From Fodinibius halophilus (lineage in GTDB: Bacteria; Bacteroidota; Rhodothermia; Balneolales; Balneolaceae), in the NCBI RefSeq assembly GCF_011059105.1, contig NZ_JAALLS010000014.1:50392-114391 (forward strand): a stretch of DNA of 64,000 nucleotides, given 5' to 3'. Shown here piece after piece: positions 1-8,133 of this stretch; the first letter of the stretch is position 1, and each line of letters opens with the position of its first letter. Under the pieces are notes generated by a model, which was not told where the DNA came from, did no database searches, and saw only the letters and a list, made by a program, of their open reading frames with translations. The position numbers and the translations under genes were made by a program.

Positions 1-220
1 TGGTATGGTCGGAGGCATTTGCATCGAAACCGCTGCCCATGATATCTACTTTGGTGCCCGGGGCCCCGGACGATTGCTGGGTGCTGCTGACAGTAAGCTG
101 GCCCAGGCTAATATGGGATAGCCCAAGCAGCATCAGTAGGAGGATGCCCAGGCATTTAATGAGACGTTGTTTCTTAACGGACTGCTGTTTCACGAGACTG
201 TTTGTCTTAGGTATTTGCAT
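1..220 (-). CDS. Secreted IPT/TIG-domain protein, N-terminal fragment
   Basis: Only the first 73 codons are in the window; the gene continues to the left of base 1. The protein starts with a basic stretch (KQQSVKKQR) and a leucine-rich hydrophobic segment ending in SLGQ, which reads as a signal peptide cleaved near residue 41. It is followed by LTVSSTQQSSGAPGTKVDIM and GSGFDA, the GAPGT..V.I.GSGF pattern of an IPT/TIG immunoglobulin-like domain. Such domains are common in surface and secreted proteins of Bacteroidota. The total length and function cannot be seen. The start is the ATG at 220; no strong ribosome site is visible. Confidence 0.7.
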   Translation of the reverse strand, partial: MQIPKTNSLVKQQSVKKQRLIKCLGILLLMLLGLSHISLGQLTVSSTQQSSGAPGTKVDIMGSGFDANASDHT

Positions 221-811
221 GGGGGGGCAGAATAGTGATACTTGTTAAAATGAAACGGGGTACAAGACAGTGGGGATGGGATATTGCCGGGTAATTCGAC
301 AGGTATTAACATTTAAACTGCTTTGCTGTCTATAAGTTATAGAACAGCAGCGACGAAATGCATAATGCCATTAATTTGGGCATTGTAATTCTCCAATATC
401 CACTGACTATTATTTAATGTATGTGATATTTTGTGATAAACGGGCTGTTTCGCACTACGAATCAGATCAGTAAATGGCCCTTTTTTGAGCTAAAAATGTA
501 AGCCAATCTCTCTTGATCAGGAAGTAAAAATGCGAACGGACCGGCTATGTTAATAGCTTTTAATGTTTGGTATGGCAAGAGATGGTAATGCAGAGTAAGC
601 CTCTGTCAATGTAGGGGGGGATTATCTATGGTTTTATTGAGGAAAACTCGAATAATTAATAGAGGGCTTTGCAAAACCTTTGATTTCGTCATTCTGAGCT
701 TGTCGAAGAATCTCCAGTATCCATCTGCTGCCGTTGAAAGGGAGATCCTTCATTACATTCAGGATGACTGCCTGGTTTTGCAAAGGTCCCTAATAACGAA
801 TTGAACTAATT
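221..811. other. Gene-free stretch between the TIG protein and the AraC regulator
   Basis: About 590 bases without a convincing reading frame. The first part is ordinary AT-rich intergenic DNA carrying the upstream region of the leftward TIG-domain gene. The right part holds repeat element A (661-791). No RNA gene is recognised. Confidence 0.6.
661..791 (+). repeat. MITE-like repeat, copy A (131 bp)
   Basis: A 131-base element with perfect 12-base terminal inverted repeats, CTTTGCAAAACC on the left and GGTTTTGCAAAG on the right. Inside it, two related 28-base arms face each other, one GTCATTCTGA...GAATCTCC and the other, on the opposite strand, GTCATCCTGA...GGATCTCC. An almost identical copy in inverted orientation lies at 13326-13456 (three mismatches by eye). 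There is no coding potential and no transposase in the window, so it would be moved in trans, if it is mobile. Confidence 0.85.
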
Positions 812-1648
812 TTATGGGTGAAAGGTGTTTTCCGAATCGGTGCGCATGATGCGAGAAAAGGCGATCTTAAACAGATTATCCTCGTCACCGGTAAGTACAC
901 TCAGATCGTTACTATGATACTTTTTAAATTTCTTCATGAAGTGTGAGCGGTCGTAATAGCCAAATTTCACCAGGATATCGTTGACGGGCTCTGTGCCCTC
1001 AGCAATTTGGGCGCAAGTAAAATTGAAGCGAACCTGGCGAATGAATTGGCCGGGCGTAAAGCCAATATGTTTTTTGAACTTCTTTTCGAGGTAGCGGCGG
1101 CTGATATCCTCATGCTCACAGAGCTCCTGTACTTTAAGGATACCCTGCTTTTCGTAGATCAGGTCAATGATCACGTCAATATGATTGTATTTCGGAGATA
1201 CCGGCAGCATCTGTAGTATGAAATTTTCCAAGAGATCAAAGCGCTCTTCGGTATCCTCAAGTTCAAGCATACGGTCACGAAGTTGGTCTGCTTTGTCACC
1301 CATAACTTCATCAAGTCGAATAAAATCGTTTTGAATCTCAGCCAGATAGGTATCAAAGAGCTTATAGGTGGCTGTAGGTCGCAGGGCAATACCGTAATAT
1401 TGCAAGGGAATATCACTGTCAAAAGAAAAGGTGGGGAAGTACTGCCCACCCAGCGCATATTTGGGAAAGGGTCGGATGCCGTTAATGCCTTTAATTCGGG
1501 GATTCCCCTTCATCACCACGCTTATGGTTCCCATGCCGATGGGGATTACCTGGTTATCCTCAAAGGTGCTGGCATGCGGAATATCAATTTCATACATGCG
1601 TTCTACGATATGAGAAAGTTCCTTTGATGCTACCCTATGCTGATGCAT
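812..1648 (-). CDS. AraC-family transcriptional regulator
   Basis: A 278-residue regulator. The C-terminal part (about residues 170-255) is a double helix-turn-helix of the AraC/XylS type, with the DISRRYLEKKFKKHIGFTPG and GYYDRSHFMKKFKK signatures of the two DNA-recognition units. The N-terminal 150 residues resemble the small-molecule-sensing domain seen in Bacteroidota AraC proteins of the DUF6597 type; the ligand is unknown. It is divergent from the aldo/keto reductase at 1873 across a 224-base gap, so regulation of that gene is possible but only inferred. The start at 1648 has a weak AAAGGG upstream, and the decamer ATGCTACCCT is repeated around the start codon. Confidence 0.85.
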   Translation of the reverse strand: MHQHRVASKELSHIVERMYEIDIPHASTFEDNQVIPIGMGTISVVMKGNPRIKGINGIRPFPKYALGGQYFPTFSFDSDIPLQYYGIALRPTATYKLFDTYLAEIQNDFIRLDEVMGDKADQLRDRMLELEDTEERFDLLENFILQMLPVSPKYNHIDVIIDLIYEKQGILKVQELCEHEDISRRYLEKKFKKHIGFTPGQFIRQVRFNFTCAQIAEGTEPVNDILVKFGYYDRSHFMKKFKKYHSNDLSVLTGDEDNLFKIAFSRIMRTDSENTFHP

Positions 1649-1872
1649 GCTACCCTTTAATTTGCAGTAAATGATATGTTTGCCTAACGCTCCTTTTGTT
1701 CTTGATCATAACTAATTAAAAAAGGTTGTTATTGGCAAATAGGTATTTATAAGTGAATATTGATAGATATTTATTTAGAGCATGTCAGCAGATAGAGAAA
1801 GTGACAGAATATTGTTAAATACTACCCAAAGCAGATATCATAAAGATAAATTCTAAGTTTATTGTTTTACCG

Positions 1873-2856
1873 ATGGAATACACGAAAGTAAGCGATCTCG
1901 ATTTCGAAATATCCAGGATAACACTGGGAACCTGGGCCATTGGCGGATGGCAATGGGGCGGCACGGATGAGCAACAGTCTGTTGATACCGTGCTTGAAGC
2001 ATTAGAAATGGGGGTGTCAACGATTGATACGGCTCCCATATACGGCTTTGGTAAAAGCGAGGAGTTGGTCGGCCGGGCTGTAAAGGAATTTGGCAATCGG
2101 GAAGAGGTTCAGATTGCTACCAAGTTTGGACTGCAGTGGGATGATGATGAAAACGTACGGCGAAACTCCTCTCGCGAACGTATCCTCAAAGAGTTTAATG
2201 ATTCGCTGCGGCGGTTGCAGACCGATTATATCGATATCTATCAAATTCACTGGCCCGACCTGCAGACCAATTTCAGGGAGACGGCCAACACCTTGCTGCA
2301 GCTCTTGGACAGTGGAAAGATTAAAGCTATAGGCGTTTCGAATTTTTCGGTGGAGCAGATGGAGGAGTTTCAGCAGTATGCCCCCATCCATGTGGCGCAG
2401 CCGCCCTATAATCTGTTTGAGCGGGGCATTGAACATGATCTGCTGCCGTATTGTAATGAGCATAATATCTCGTTACTGACTTACGGCGCGCTGTGCCGGG
2501 GGCTGTTGAGCGGTAAGATGGATGAGGATCAGGAGTTCCAGAAGGGTGACCTGCGTAGAAATACCGATCCGAAGTTTCAGGGTGACGTCTTTAAAAATCA
2601 TTTGGATGCGGTCGAAAAACTGAAAGAGTATGCTGCTGAAGAACTGGACAGGAGTGTGCTTGGCTTAGCTGTACGCTGGATTTTACATAAAGGAGTGGAT
2701 TCGGCCATCTGGGGTGCCCGCCGACCGGAACAAGTTACTTTTGACGAAGCCACCGGCTGGGAGTTGACGGCAGATCAGGTAAAAGAGATCGAAACTATTG
2801 TTGAGGAAATGGTAGAAGACCCCGTGAGTCCGGCATTTATGGCGCCGCCGGAGTAA
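1873..2856 (+). CDS. Aldo/keto reductase
   Basis: A full-length 327-residue member of the aldo/keto reductase superfamily, an NAD(P)H-dependent (beta/alpha)8 barrel that reduces carbonyls. The catalytic tetrad is intact: D52 and Y57 in DTAPIYG, K84 in ATKFG and H126 in YQIHWPD. The C-terminal GARRPEQV segment is the usual cofactor phosphate-binding region. The overall pattern is closest to the YajO/Tas-like group of bacterial reductases; the physiological substrate cannot be read from sequence. It is divergent from the AraC regulator and convergent with the zinc-ribbon gene. Confidence 0.92.
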   Translation: MEYTKVSDLDFEISRITLGTWAIGGWQWGGTDEQQSVDTVLEALEMGVSTIDTAPIYGFGKSEELVGRAVKEFGNREEVQIATKFGLQWDDDENVRRNSSRERILKEFNDSLRRLQTDYIDIYQIHWPDLQTNFRETANTLLQLLDSGKIKAIGVSNFSVEQMEEFQQYAPIHVAQPPYNLFERGIEHDLLPYCNEHNISLLTYGALCRGLLSGKMDEDQEFQKGDLRRNTDPKFQGDVFKNHLDAVEKLKEYAAEELDRSVLGLAVRWILHKGVDSAIWGARRPEQVTFDEATGWELTADQVKEIETIVEEMVEDPVSPAFMAPPE

Positions 2857-2908
2857 CAGAGGAGGTCTTCTCCATTCGCAGGTGCATACTGATCCCTGCC
2901 GTGATTCC

Positions 2909-3430
2909 TCAAAATTTGAAAATAGGGTGTGTTTGGTACGTCACTTCGATACCCTCTTTGGTATAAAATCGTTCTTTACGGTCGTGTCCGTCAATATGAA
3001 GCAGGGGTTGGCGGACATAGATTTTGCCCCCACATTTTTTGTGAATGAGATTTGTTTTTCTAGGGGTATTAAGCGTAAGCCTACCCGGGCCGACATCGAT
3101 TTTGGGAATCACCTGGAAATTATGGCTGCCGCATTCCAGGCATCGTGGCTGAGACTCCCTTTTTTCTAGCAGACTTGCCAGTTCAATCTGTTCGGCAAGG
3201 TAGCCGGTTGGAGCCGATTTCCCTTTTATTTGTTTTACCTTTTTATGTAGAGCTGTCTGATCCGGCAATATTTCCACTGCTGTAATACTTTCGCAGTTAT
3301 AACACACACCGGCCCTTCTTGGAATCGAAAAACGATAAGTACCAATCTGATAAAAGAAATCTCCCCATGTGCAGGTTGAAGAACCCTCCAGGTCACATCC
3401 GGAACACCAATAATTATGGAATGCAGACAT
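2909..3430 (-). CDS. Zinc-ribbon protein of unknown function
   Basis: A 173-residue protein without a recognised family. It has three CxxC knuckles (C9/C12, C43/C46, C97/C100) plus C133 in a KKCGGK context, so it probably binds one or two structural zinc ions. There is no signal peptide or membrane segment, so it is likely cytoplasmic. The middle part (about residues 55-90) is lysine-rich and probably helical. It lies tail-to-tail with the aldo/keto reductase, 52 bases away, and has no partner on its own strand. No catalytic motif is visible. Confidence 0.7.
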   Translation of the reverse strand: MSAFHNYWCSGCDLEGSSTCTWGDFFYQIGTYRFSIPRRAGVCYNCESITAVEILPDQTALHKKVKQIKGKSAPTGYLAEQIELASLLEKRESQPRCLECGSHNFQVIPKIDVGPGRLTLNTPRKTNLIHKKCGGKIYVRQPLLHIDGHDRKERFYTKEGIEVTYQTHPIFKF

Positions 3431-3929
3431 GGTCGGTTCTATTGGTTATCAGTTGTAGTTGCAAAAAATATCATCGTAGTTGGGGAGGGAAGGCCGGAGC
3501 CGTGGTTAAAATTACTATGTTGTGAGTTTCTTGATGGTATGCCTGTTGCAAATTTTATAATCATCTTGCACGTGTTTTATTTAATGGCCGTCATTATATC
3601 CACTATAGGTTATCGGCAAAACCGAAATTTTGTTAAGGCCTGGATCAGGTGAATACATTTTTTAATGATCTTTTTTGGGGATTTATTAATGGGTAATCTG
3701 AATTCAATTAGCGAGTGTAACATGAAGGAGTTCTCCGGGAGATTTACTGAGGTCTCTCGTCAAGTGGTTTATATTATTTTGGTATATCCGAAAAAAACAC
3801 TGAGATCAGCTAACAGGTGGTTCCAGTGCTTTAGTAATAACGCTTAAATTATCATCAGAAAATTCTCTTCTTTATGAAAAAAGAGGCCAAGATACGGTGC
3901 AAGACCAGGGGATTGGCAACCACCCCTAA

Positions 3930-3950
3930 CCCCTCCTTGATAAGGAGGGG
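3930..3950. repeat. CCCCTAACCCCTCCTT-type hairpin repeat
   Basis: A 9-base perfect inverted repeat (CCCCTCCTT, 3-base loop, AAGGAGGGG) preceded by CACCCCTAA. The same style of unit, CCCCCTAA followed by CCCCCTT/AAGGGGG, occurs at 7161-7184, and a CCCTCCT/AGGAGGG version at 46707-46722. This is a dispersed intergenic hairpin family. Confidence 0.7.
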
Positions 3951-4277
3951 AATTTTGTAGCTGAGATGTAAAACTAATAGCACAATATATTTAAACAGGG
4001 CGCTATATCTTATTGTTGCTGTAGCCAATGGAGATGGCACATTTATTTCTCCTCCTCATGAAGGAGGAGACTAAGAGGAGGTTGAAAATAACGGGAGTTA
4101 TGCTGCCAACAGTCGAAAATCCTACACCTTCACTGCCGGCATGTTGCCCCACTCCTGTCCTCTCCCTACTGTTCGCAGGGAGAGGGACGCTTATCTACAA
4201 TATGTGCTGGGTTTAAATGCGTGTATCCTTTTAGAGACACTCAGTTTAATTTCCAGCTGAATACTCAATAAAAAAGT

Positions 4278-4384
4278 CTCTTCCCCGATGTGTAGGGGAA
4301 GAACAAGATGGGGTCAGAACCAACTCAATACTCACACTCTCAAAGTCTCACATCTCGTAGGCGAAGAACAAGATAGGGTCAGAA
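4278..4384. repeat. Tandem degenerate 40-base repeat pair
   Basis: Two copies (4278-4318 and 4347-4384) share GAAGAACAAGAT followed by GGGTCAGAA. The first copy contains a CTTCCCC/GGGGAAG hairpin that is eroded in the second. Between them is a short run of CTCAATACTCACACTCTCAA words of the same kind as the TCTCA arrays at 25.8 and 31.3 kb. Confidence 0.6.
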
Positions 4385-4533
4385 AATAGCAGCCAACCAA
4401 AGCCTTGGCATAGGCTGATCTGCGGGGCATCTCTTTCAGCATCTCGATTTCCCAGACTTCTCTGAAATATTCGAGCATATTATATTGGCATAGCTATGCA
4501 TCTAACAGTATACTTTACAGGAGATAAGCAGCG

Positions 4534-4626
4534 ATGAATAAAATGTTATTGTCACAGATAATTAAGATCAGTTCCGGGCTTGGACTTTCGTCTGCAAAGG
4601 AATTTGTTACGGCCCGGGAAGAGTAA
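4534..4626 (+). CDS. 30-residue ORF with an L7/L12-like motif
   Basis: A very short frame with a good ribosome site (AGGAGA, 8 bases before the ATG). The peptide contains QIIKISSGLGLSSAKEFV, which resembles the helix-turn-helix of the ribosomal protein L7/L12 C-terminal domain, where the typical form is VIK-I---TGLGL-EAK-LV. It could be a small L7/L12-like protein, the remnant of a longer gene, or chance. The following gene starts 36 bases downstream, so the two might be cotranscribed. Low to moderate confidence. Confidence 0.35.
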   Translation: MNKMLLSQIIKISSGLGLSSAKEFVTAREE

Positions 4627-4662
4627 CAGTTTTCATATTACCAGCAAATAAACATTTAACCC

Positions 4663-4929
4663 ATGACTAAATTTTTAGGTACATATCGCGGAGCCGCCGT
4701 ATATGAGGTTGAACAGTTTGACCCATCGGAAGGTGAAAAGGTTGATGTAAAACTTATAGCTAATGGTTTTCATCCCGGTCAACAGAACATGAAGGTGGAT
4801 TTTGCCGAGGAGGCCACATCGGTAAAGGATGCCCAAGAAAAGATAGAGACAGCGATCGACCGGTATTTAGAGGAGTATGGTTTGAATCAACTTGAAAGTG
4901 ATAGCGAAGACAATGGTAGCAACAGCTAA
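4663..4929 (+). CDS. Small hypothetical protein (88 aa)
   Basis: An 88-residue acidic protein of unknown function. It begins with beta-strand-like segments (FLGTYRGAAVYEVEQF, VDVKLIANGF), continues with a helical segment (SVKDAQEKIETAIDRYLEEY) and ends in a Ser/Asp-rich tail. There are no signal peptide, cysteines or membrane segments. The ATG at 4663 has no clear Shine-Dalgarno, as for many genes in this window. It lies between the 30-residue ORF and the K+ transporter gene, but no functional link can be shown. Confidence 0.6.
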   Translation: MTKFLGTYRGAAVYEVEQFDPSEGEKVDVKLIANGFHPGQQNMKVDFAEEATSVKDAQEKIETAIDRYLEEYGLNQLESDSEDNGSNS

Positions 4930-5140
4930 CGAAATTTCTTATGAAGAGCATTTGCTGGTCGAAGAGGGGCAAGATATTCATGAGCACCAGCAGCAACTTT
5001 TATATGAGCAATCGCTGAAATCTGGAGAGAGGATAAGGGTCAGTATAACAGAAAGCTTGAGGGCGTCGAAGCACAGATCCAGCCCGACCTGTTGCGTCAA
5101 ACATATCAAGGAAGCAACTGCCGATCATTCAGTTGAGTAA
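4913..5140 (+). CDS. Possible small hypothetical protein
   Basis: A 75-codon frame starting at an ATG that overlaps the end of the preceding gene by 17 bases. The predicted peptide is hydrophilic, Glu/Gln/Ser-rich, and has no recognisable domain. The same frame can also open 21 bases earlier at a TTG. It may be a real overlapping gene or an accidental frame; only comparison with relatives would decide. Confidence 0.3.
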   Translation: MVATANEISYEEHLLVEEGQDIHEHQQQLLYEQSLKSGERIRVSITESLRASKHRSSPTCCVKHIKEATADHSVE

Positions 5141-5210
5141 TTTGATATTGAGCAGTTGCAATAAAAAACCGATGTTTGTAGTCAGCTAATAAATTAATAG
5201 ATTCGGGGCT

Positions 5211-7064
5211 ATGAAATCTCCTCACAACTGGAAGCAAAAGTGGATTAAGTGGCTTCGGCGATGGCGAAACTTTAGAAAAAAAGCCAATCTAAGTTTCCAC
5301 TACCTGCAAGATGATATTTACGAAATTGACAAGGTCGCACATCCGTATCTGCGAGCCTTGAGCGTGCTGCTGAGCCTGCTGGTGATAGCCAGCATTCTTA
5401 TTCCTATTGGCTTTGAACTGACCCCCGAGCTGGTATATCTGAATCGTCAGATAGAAGGATGGATCTTGTTTGGCTTTGTTGCCAGCTTCTTTATTCGCTT
5501 AATTTTGACCAGCGATCGAAAGACCTACCTCAGGAAACGATGGTTTGAGGCTGTCGTTTCACTGTTTTCAGTGTTTCTACTCGTTGATATTGGGGTCTCC
5601 ACAATTGGTATTATTGATTACCTCTTTAAGGGCGCCGCCCATCCCGAAGAGCTATTCCTGAAGTTTCTAAAAGGTTATCTTCTTTTTGTGGTGGCGGTAA
5701 AGTTCCTGCAGTACCTGCCCGAACTGCTGGGGCAACAAAAGAATACCGGACGGTTTTTAATCTATAGTTTCTTATCGCTCATTGCCGGTGGTACCTTTCT
5801 ACTTATGTTGCCTGGTGCCACTCAAGACGGACTCGGACTTGAATTTATTGACGCCCTCTTTACCTCCACCAGCGCGGTTTGTGTGACGGGCCTTATTGTG
5901 GTTGATACGGCCACTCATTTTACGCTTTTTGGGGAGCTGGTGATTCTTACCTTAATCCAGCTTGGCGGTATAGGAATTGTCACTTTTGCTACCTTTCTGT
6001 TTTTATTTATCAGCGGAGGCCTGGGCGTCGGACAGATGAACACTCTTAAAGGAATGGTCGGGGAAAGCAATGCGAGCCTGGTGACGGCCACGCTAAAACG
6101 AGTGGTGGGATTCACATTTTTGGTCGAGGCCATAGGTGCCGTAGGCTACTACCTGAGCTGGGAGGTCTCCTTCCCGAGCCATGGGCAACGGATCTTGTTC
6201 TCCATATTCCATGCGATATCGGCTTTTTGTAACGCAGGCTTTTCGCTGTTTACCAACAGCCTGGCGGATCCGGCGAATGCCACCAACCTGGGGATCAATA
6301 TTACTACGATGATACTTATCGTTTTGGGAGGATTGGGCTTCACCGTTATCTGGGAGATGATCAGAACCCGAACGGACCGCTCGCGCTGGCGACGGCGGTT
6401 ATCGATACATACCCGGACGGTGCTTGTGACTACGGCGGTACTTATTGCGGTGGGAACATTGTTTATCCTTGTTATGGAATGGAACCAAACGCTGGCCGGC
6501 TACAGCTGGGGGAATAAGATTATGGCGTCCCTCTTTCAGAGTATAACCACGCGTACTGCCGGATTTAACACCATTGATACCGGGGCTATCGGCATATCTG
6601 CTACCCTGGTGATGCTGATTCTGATGTTCATCGGGGGTTCGCCGGCTTCTACCGCGGGGGGGATCAAGACCACAACCTTTGCAGTGGTGATGCGCTCCAT
6701 TGTGATGACCGTACGCGGATACAACAAGATGGAACTGTTTAAGCGAACGGTACCCAATCATGTTATCTTTCGGGCTATGACCGTCATTTTATTAGCCGCT
6801 TCTTGTATTGGCGTTAGTACCATTTTATTATCGCTGGTAGAAGATCATGGCTTTGTGGATCTGTTTTTTGAAGAAGTGTCGGCCTTTGCCACGGTGGGTT
6901 TGTCCCGGGGTATTACCGGGGATCTAACATCGTGGGGAAAATTTATTATTGTGGTTTCTATGTTTTTGGGCCGTGTGGGGATTCTCACATTTATGGCGGC
7001 CTTTGCCACCAAAGTAGATACCAATAAATACAAGTATCCCGAAGAAGATATTATGGTGTCATAA
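5211..7064 (+). CDS. ktrB: TrkH/KtrB-family potassium uptake membrane subunit
   Basis: The ion-conducting subunit of a Trk/Ktr K+ (or Na+/K+) uptake system in the inner membrane. The four pore-loop filters are visible: SAVCVTGL (about residue 225), SAFCNAGF (338-342), TTRTAGFN (446-451) and SAFATVGLS (about 562), plus the conserved GGSPASTAGGIKTTT before the last repeat. At 617 residues it is longer than classical KtrB (about 450). The extra 170 N-terminal residues hold about four membrane segments and a basic patch (SDRKTYLRKRW, 101-111) with no function that can be assigned. Its regulatory partner (7430) follows after a 365-base gap containing a hairpin repeat. Confidence 0.92.
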   Translation: MKSPHNWKQKWIKWLRRWRNFRKKANLSFHYLQDDIYEIDKVAHPYLRALSVLLSLLVIASILIPIGFELTPELVYLNRQIEGWILFGFVASFFIRLILTSDRKTYLRKRWFEAVVSLFSVFLLVDIGVSTIGIIDYLFKGAAHPEELFLKFLKGYLLFVVAVKFLQYLPELLGQQKNTGRFLIYSFLSLIAGGTFLLMLPGATQDGLGLEFIDALFTSTSAVCVTGLIVVDTATHFTLFGELVILTLIQLGGIGIVTFATFLFLFISGGLGVGQMNTLKGMVGESNASLVTATLKRVVGFTFLVEAIGAVGYYLSWEVSFPSHGQRILFSIFHAISAFCNAGFSLFTNSLADPANATNLGINITTMILIVLGGLGFTVIWEMIRTRTDRSRWRRRLSIHTRTVLVTTAVLIAVGTLFILVMEWNQTLAGYSWGNKIMASLFQSITTRTAGFNTIDTGAIGISATLVMLILMFIGGSPASTAGGIKTTTFAVVMRSIVMTVRGYNKMELFKRTVPNHVIFRAMTVILLAASCIGVSTILLSLVEDHGFVDLFFEEVSAFATVGLSRGITGDLTSWGKFIIVVSMFLGRVGILTFMAAFATKVDTNKYKYPEEDIMVS

Positions 7065-7429
7065 CAGGATGAATTGTTGAAAAATCACGCAATGGATGAA
7101 AATATAGTTTTAAAAATATCCTGAATAGAATACTATGGGTTTAAATAACCTGGTTGTCATCCCCCTAACCCCCTTCGAAGGGGGACAGAAAACGGGTATT
7201 GGCAGAATGTTAACGGTTCGCCTTAAAAGATTTAGATTGGTTGTAATTTTGTGTCACTTTTTTTACAGCCTCTTGAAGGGGAGGAGATAGTTCTTAATAT
7301 GCTGTTAGAACCGCACTGAACTTTTTGGCAGATGTTGATAAATTAGTTTTTCATATAGCGAAGTTGTTATAAATGAATTCCGGCGATTTAATTTTCGTCT
7401 CTTAATGTTAATCACCTATTTTTGAAATT
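7065..7429. other. Intergenic gap between the K+ transport genes
   Basis: About 365 bases separate the channel subunit from its RCK subunit. The gap contains the hairpin repeat CCCCCTAA + CCCCCTTCGAAGGGGG (7161-7184) and otherwise AT-rich sequence with no reading frame. The repeat could end or attenuate transcription between the two subunits, but there is no clear T-run after it. Confidence 0.6.
7161..7184. repeat. CCCCCTAA hairpin repeat
   Basis: CCCCCTTCGAAGGGGG is a perfect 16-base palindrome (7169-7184) preceded by CCCCCTAA. It belongs to the same hairpin family as 3930-3950. Confidence 0.65.
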
Positions 7430-8131
7430 ATGAAACGACGAAGTGACCTGCATTTTGCAATTATCGGTATTGGAGCTTTTGGCAGTGCCCTGGCTAAAAA
7501 GCTTTCCGAGGAAGGAGCGTATGTAATCGCTATTGATAATAATATGGAGCATATCAACCAGGTCAAAGAATATGTCTCTGATGCCATCTGTTTTGATGCC
7601 ACCGATCCGGACCTGCTGGAAAACCACGGTATTACCAACGTGGATGTGGCAATTATAGCCATCGGGGAAGCCTTTGAGCCGGTGGCTCTTATAGCCATGC
7701 ATCTGATTAATTCGGGTGTCACTGAGGTATATGGCCGGGCCGGCACCTATATTCAGGAACAGATTTTGAAACAGATCGGCATTACCGATGTCATCCACCC
7801 CGAGCGACAGGTCGCAGAGCGCATGGGAGTGTCACTGGTGCGCAGGGGGATGTCCGATGTGTTTGATATTGGGGAAGGACTGGCGATGTTTGAGATAGAA
7901 GCCCCGGAAGCAATGGTGGGATACACGCTGGCAGAACTCGAAATACGTAAGCGCTATGAGCTCAACTTAATCACCATTAAACGACCGGTAGAACTGGAAG
8001 GGGAGATCGGTCCCGAGAAACATTATAAACCTATCGGTATCCTGCGAGGTTCAACGGAGGTTAAAGAGGGAGACCAGTTTTTACTGGTGGGACGCAAAGA
8101 AGATGTCGACAAGCTGCTTGAAACCAATTAA
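7430..8131 (+). CDS. ktrA: KtrA/TrkA-like RCK regulatory subunit of K+ uptake
   Basis: A 233-residue cytoplasmic gating ring subunit with one RCK_N and one RCK_C domain, the single-module length of KtrA rather than the double-module TrkA. The Rossmann nucleotide-binding motif is G13-x-G15-x-x-G18 (IIGIGAFGSA) with D36 at the end of the second strand, so it should bind NAD(H) or ATP/ADP. The C-terminal part (about 150-233) is the RCK_C ligand-sensing domain. It is expected to assemble with the membrane subunit at 5211. Its stop lies two bases from the convergent stop of the permease at 8134. Confidence 0.92.
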   Translation: MKRRSDLHFAIIGIGAFGSALAKKLSEEGAYVIAIDNNMEHINQVKEYVSDAICFDATDPDLLENHGITNVDVAIIAIGEAFEPVALIAMHLINSGVTEVYGRAGTYIQEQILKQIGITDVIHPERQVAERMGVSLVRRGMSDVFDIGEGLAMFEIEAPEAMVGYTLAELEIRKRYELNLITIKRPVELEGEIGPEKHYKPIGILRGSTEVKEGDQFLLVGRKEDVDKLLETN

Positions 8132-8133
8132 CG

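Larger units (their letters stand above)
3431..4533. other. Gene-poor stretch rich in hairpin repeats
   Basis: About 1.1 kb without a convincing gene. It carries at least four hairpins: CCCCTCCTT/AAGGAGGGG (3930-3950), CTCCTCCT/AGGAGGAG (4049-4069), CCTCTCCCT/AGGGAGAGG (4159-4185) and CTTCCCC/GGGGAAG (4280-4301). The last is part of a roughly 40-base unit (4278-4318) repeated in degenerate form at 4347-4384; both copies end in GAAGAACAAGAT.GGGTCAGAA. Short frames here translate the repeats and are not believed to be genes. Confidence 0.7.

Noticed and set aside
3855..4040. A 61-codon minus-strand frame
   Set aside because: Its translation follows the CCCCTCCTT hairpin repeat and has no conserved pattern.
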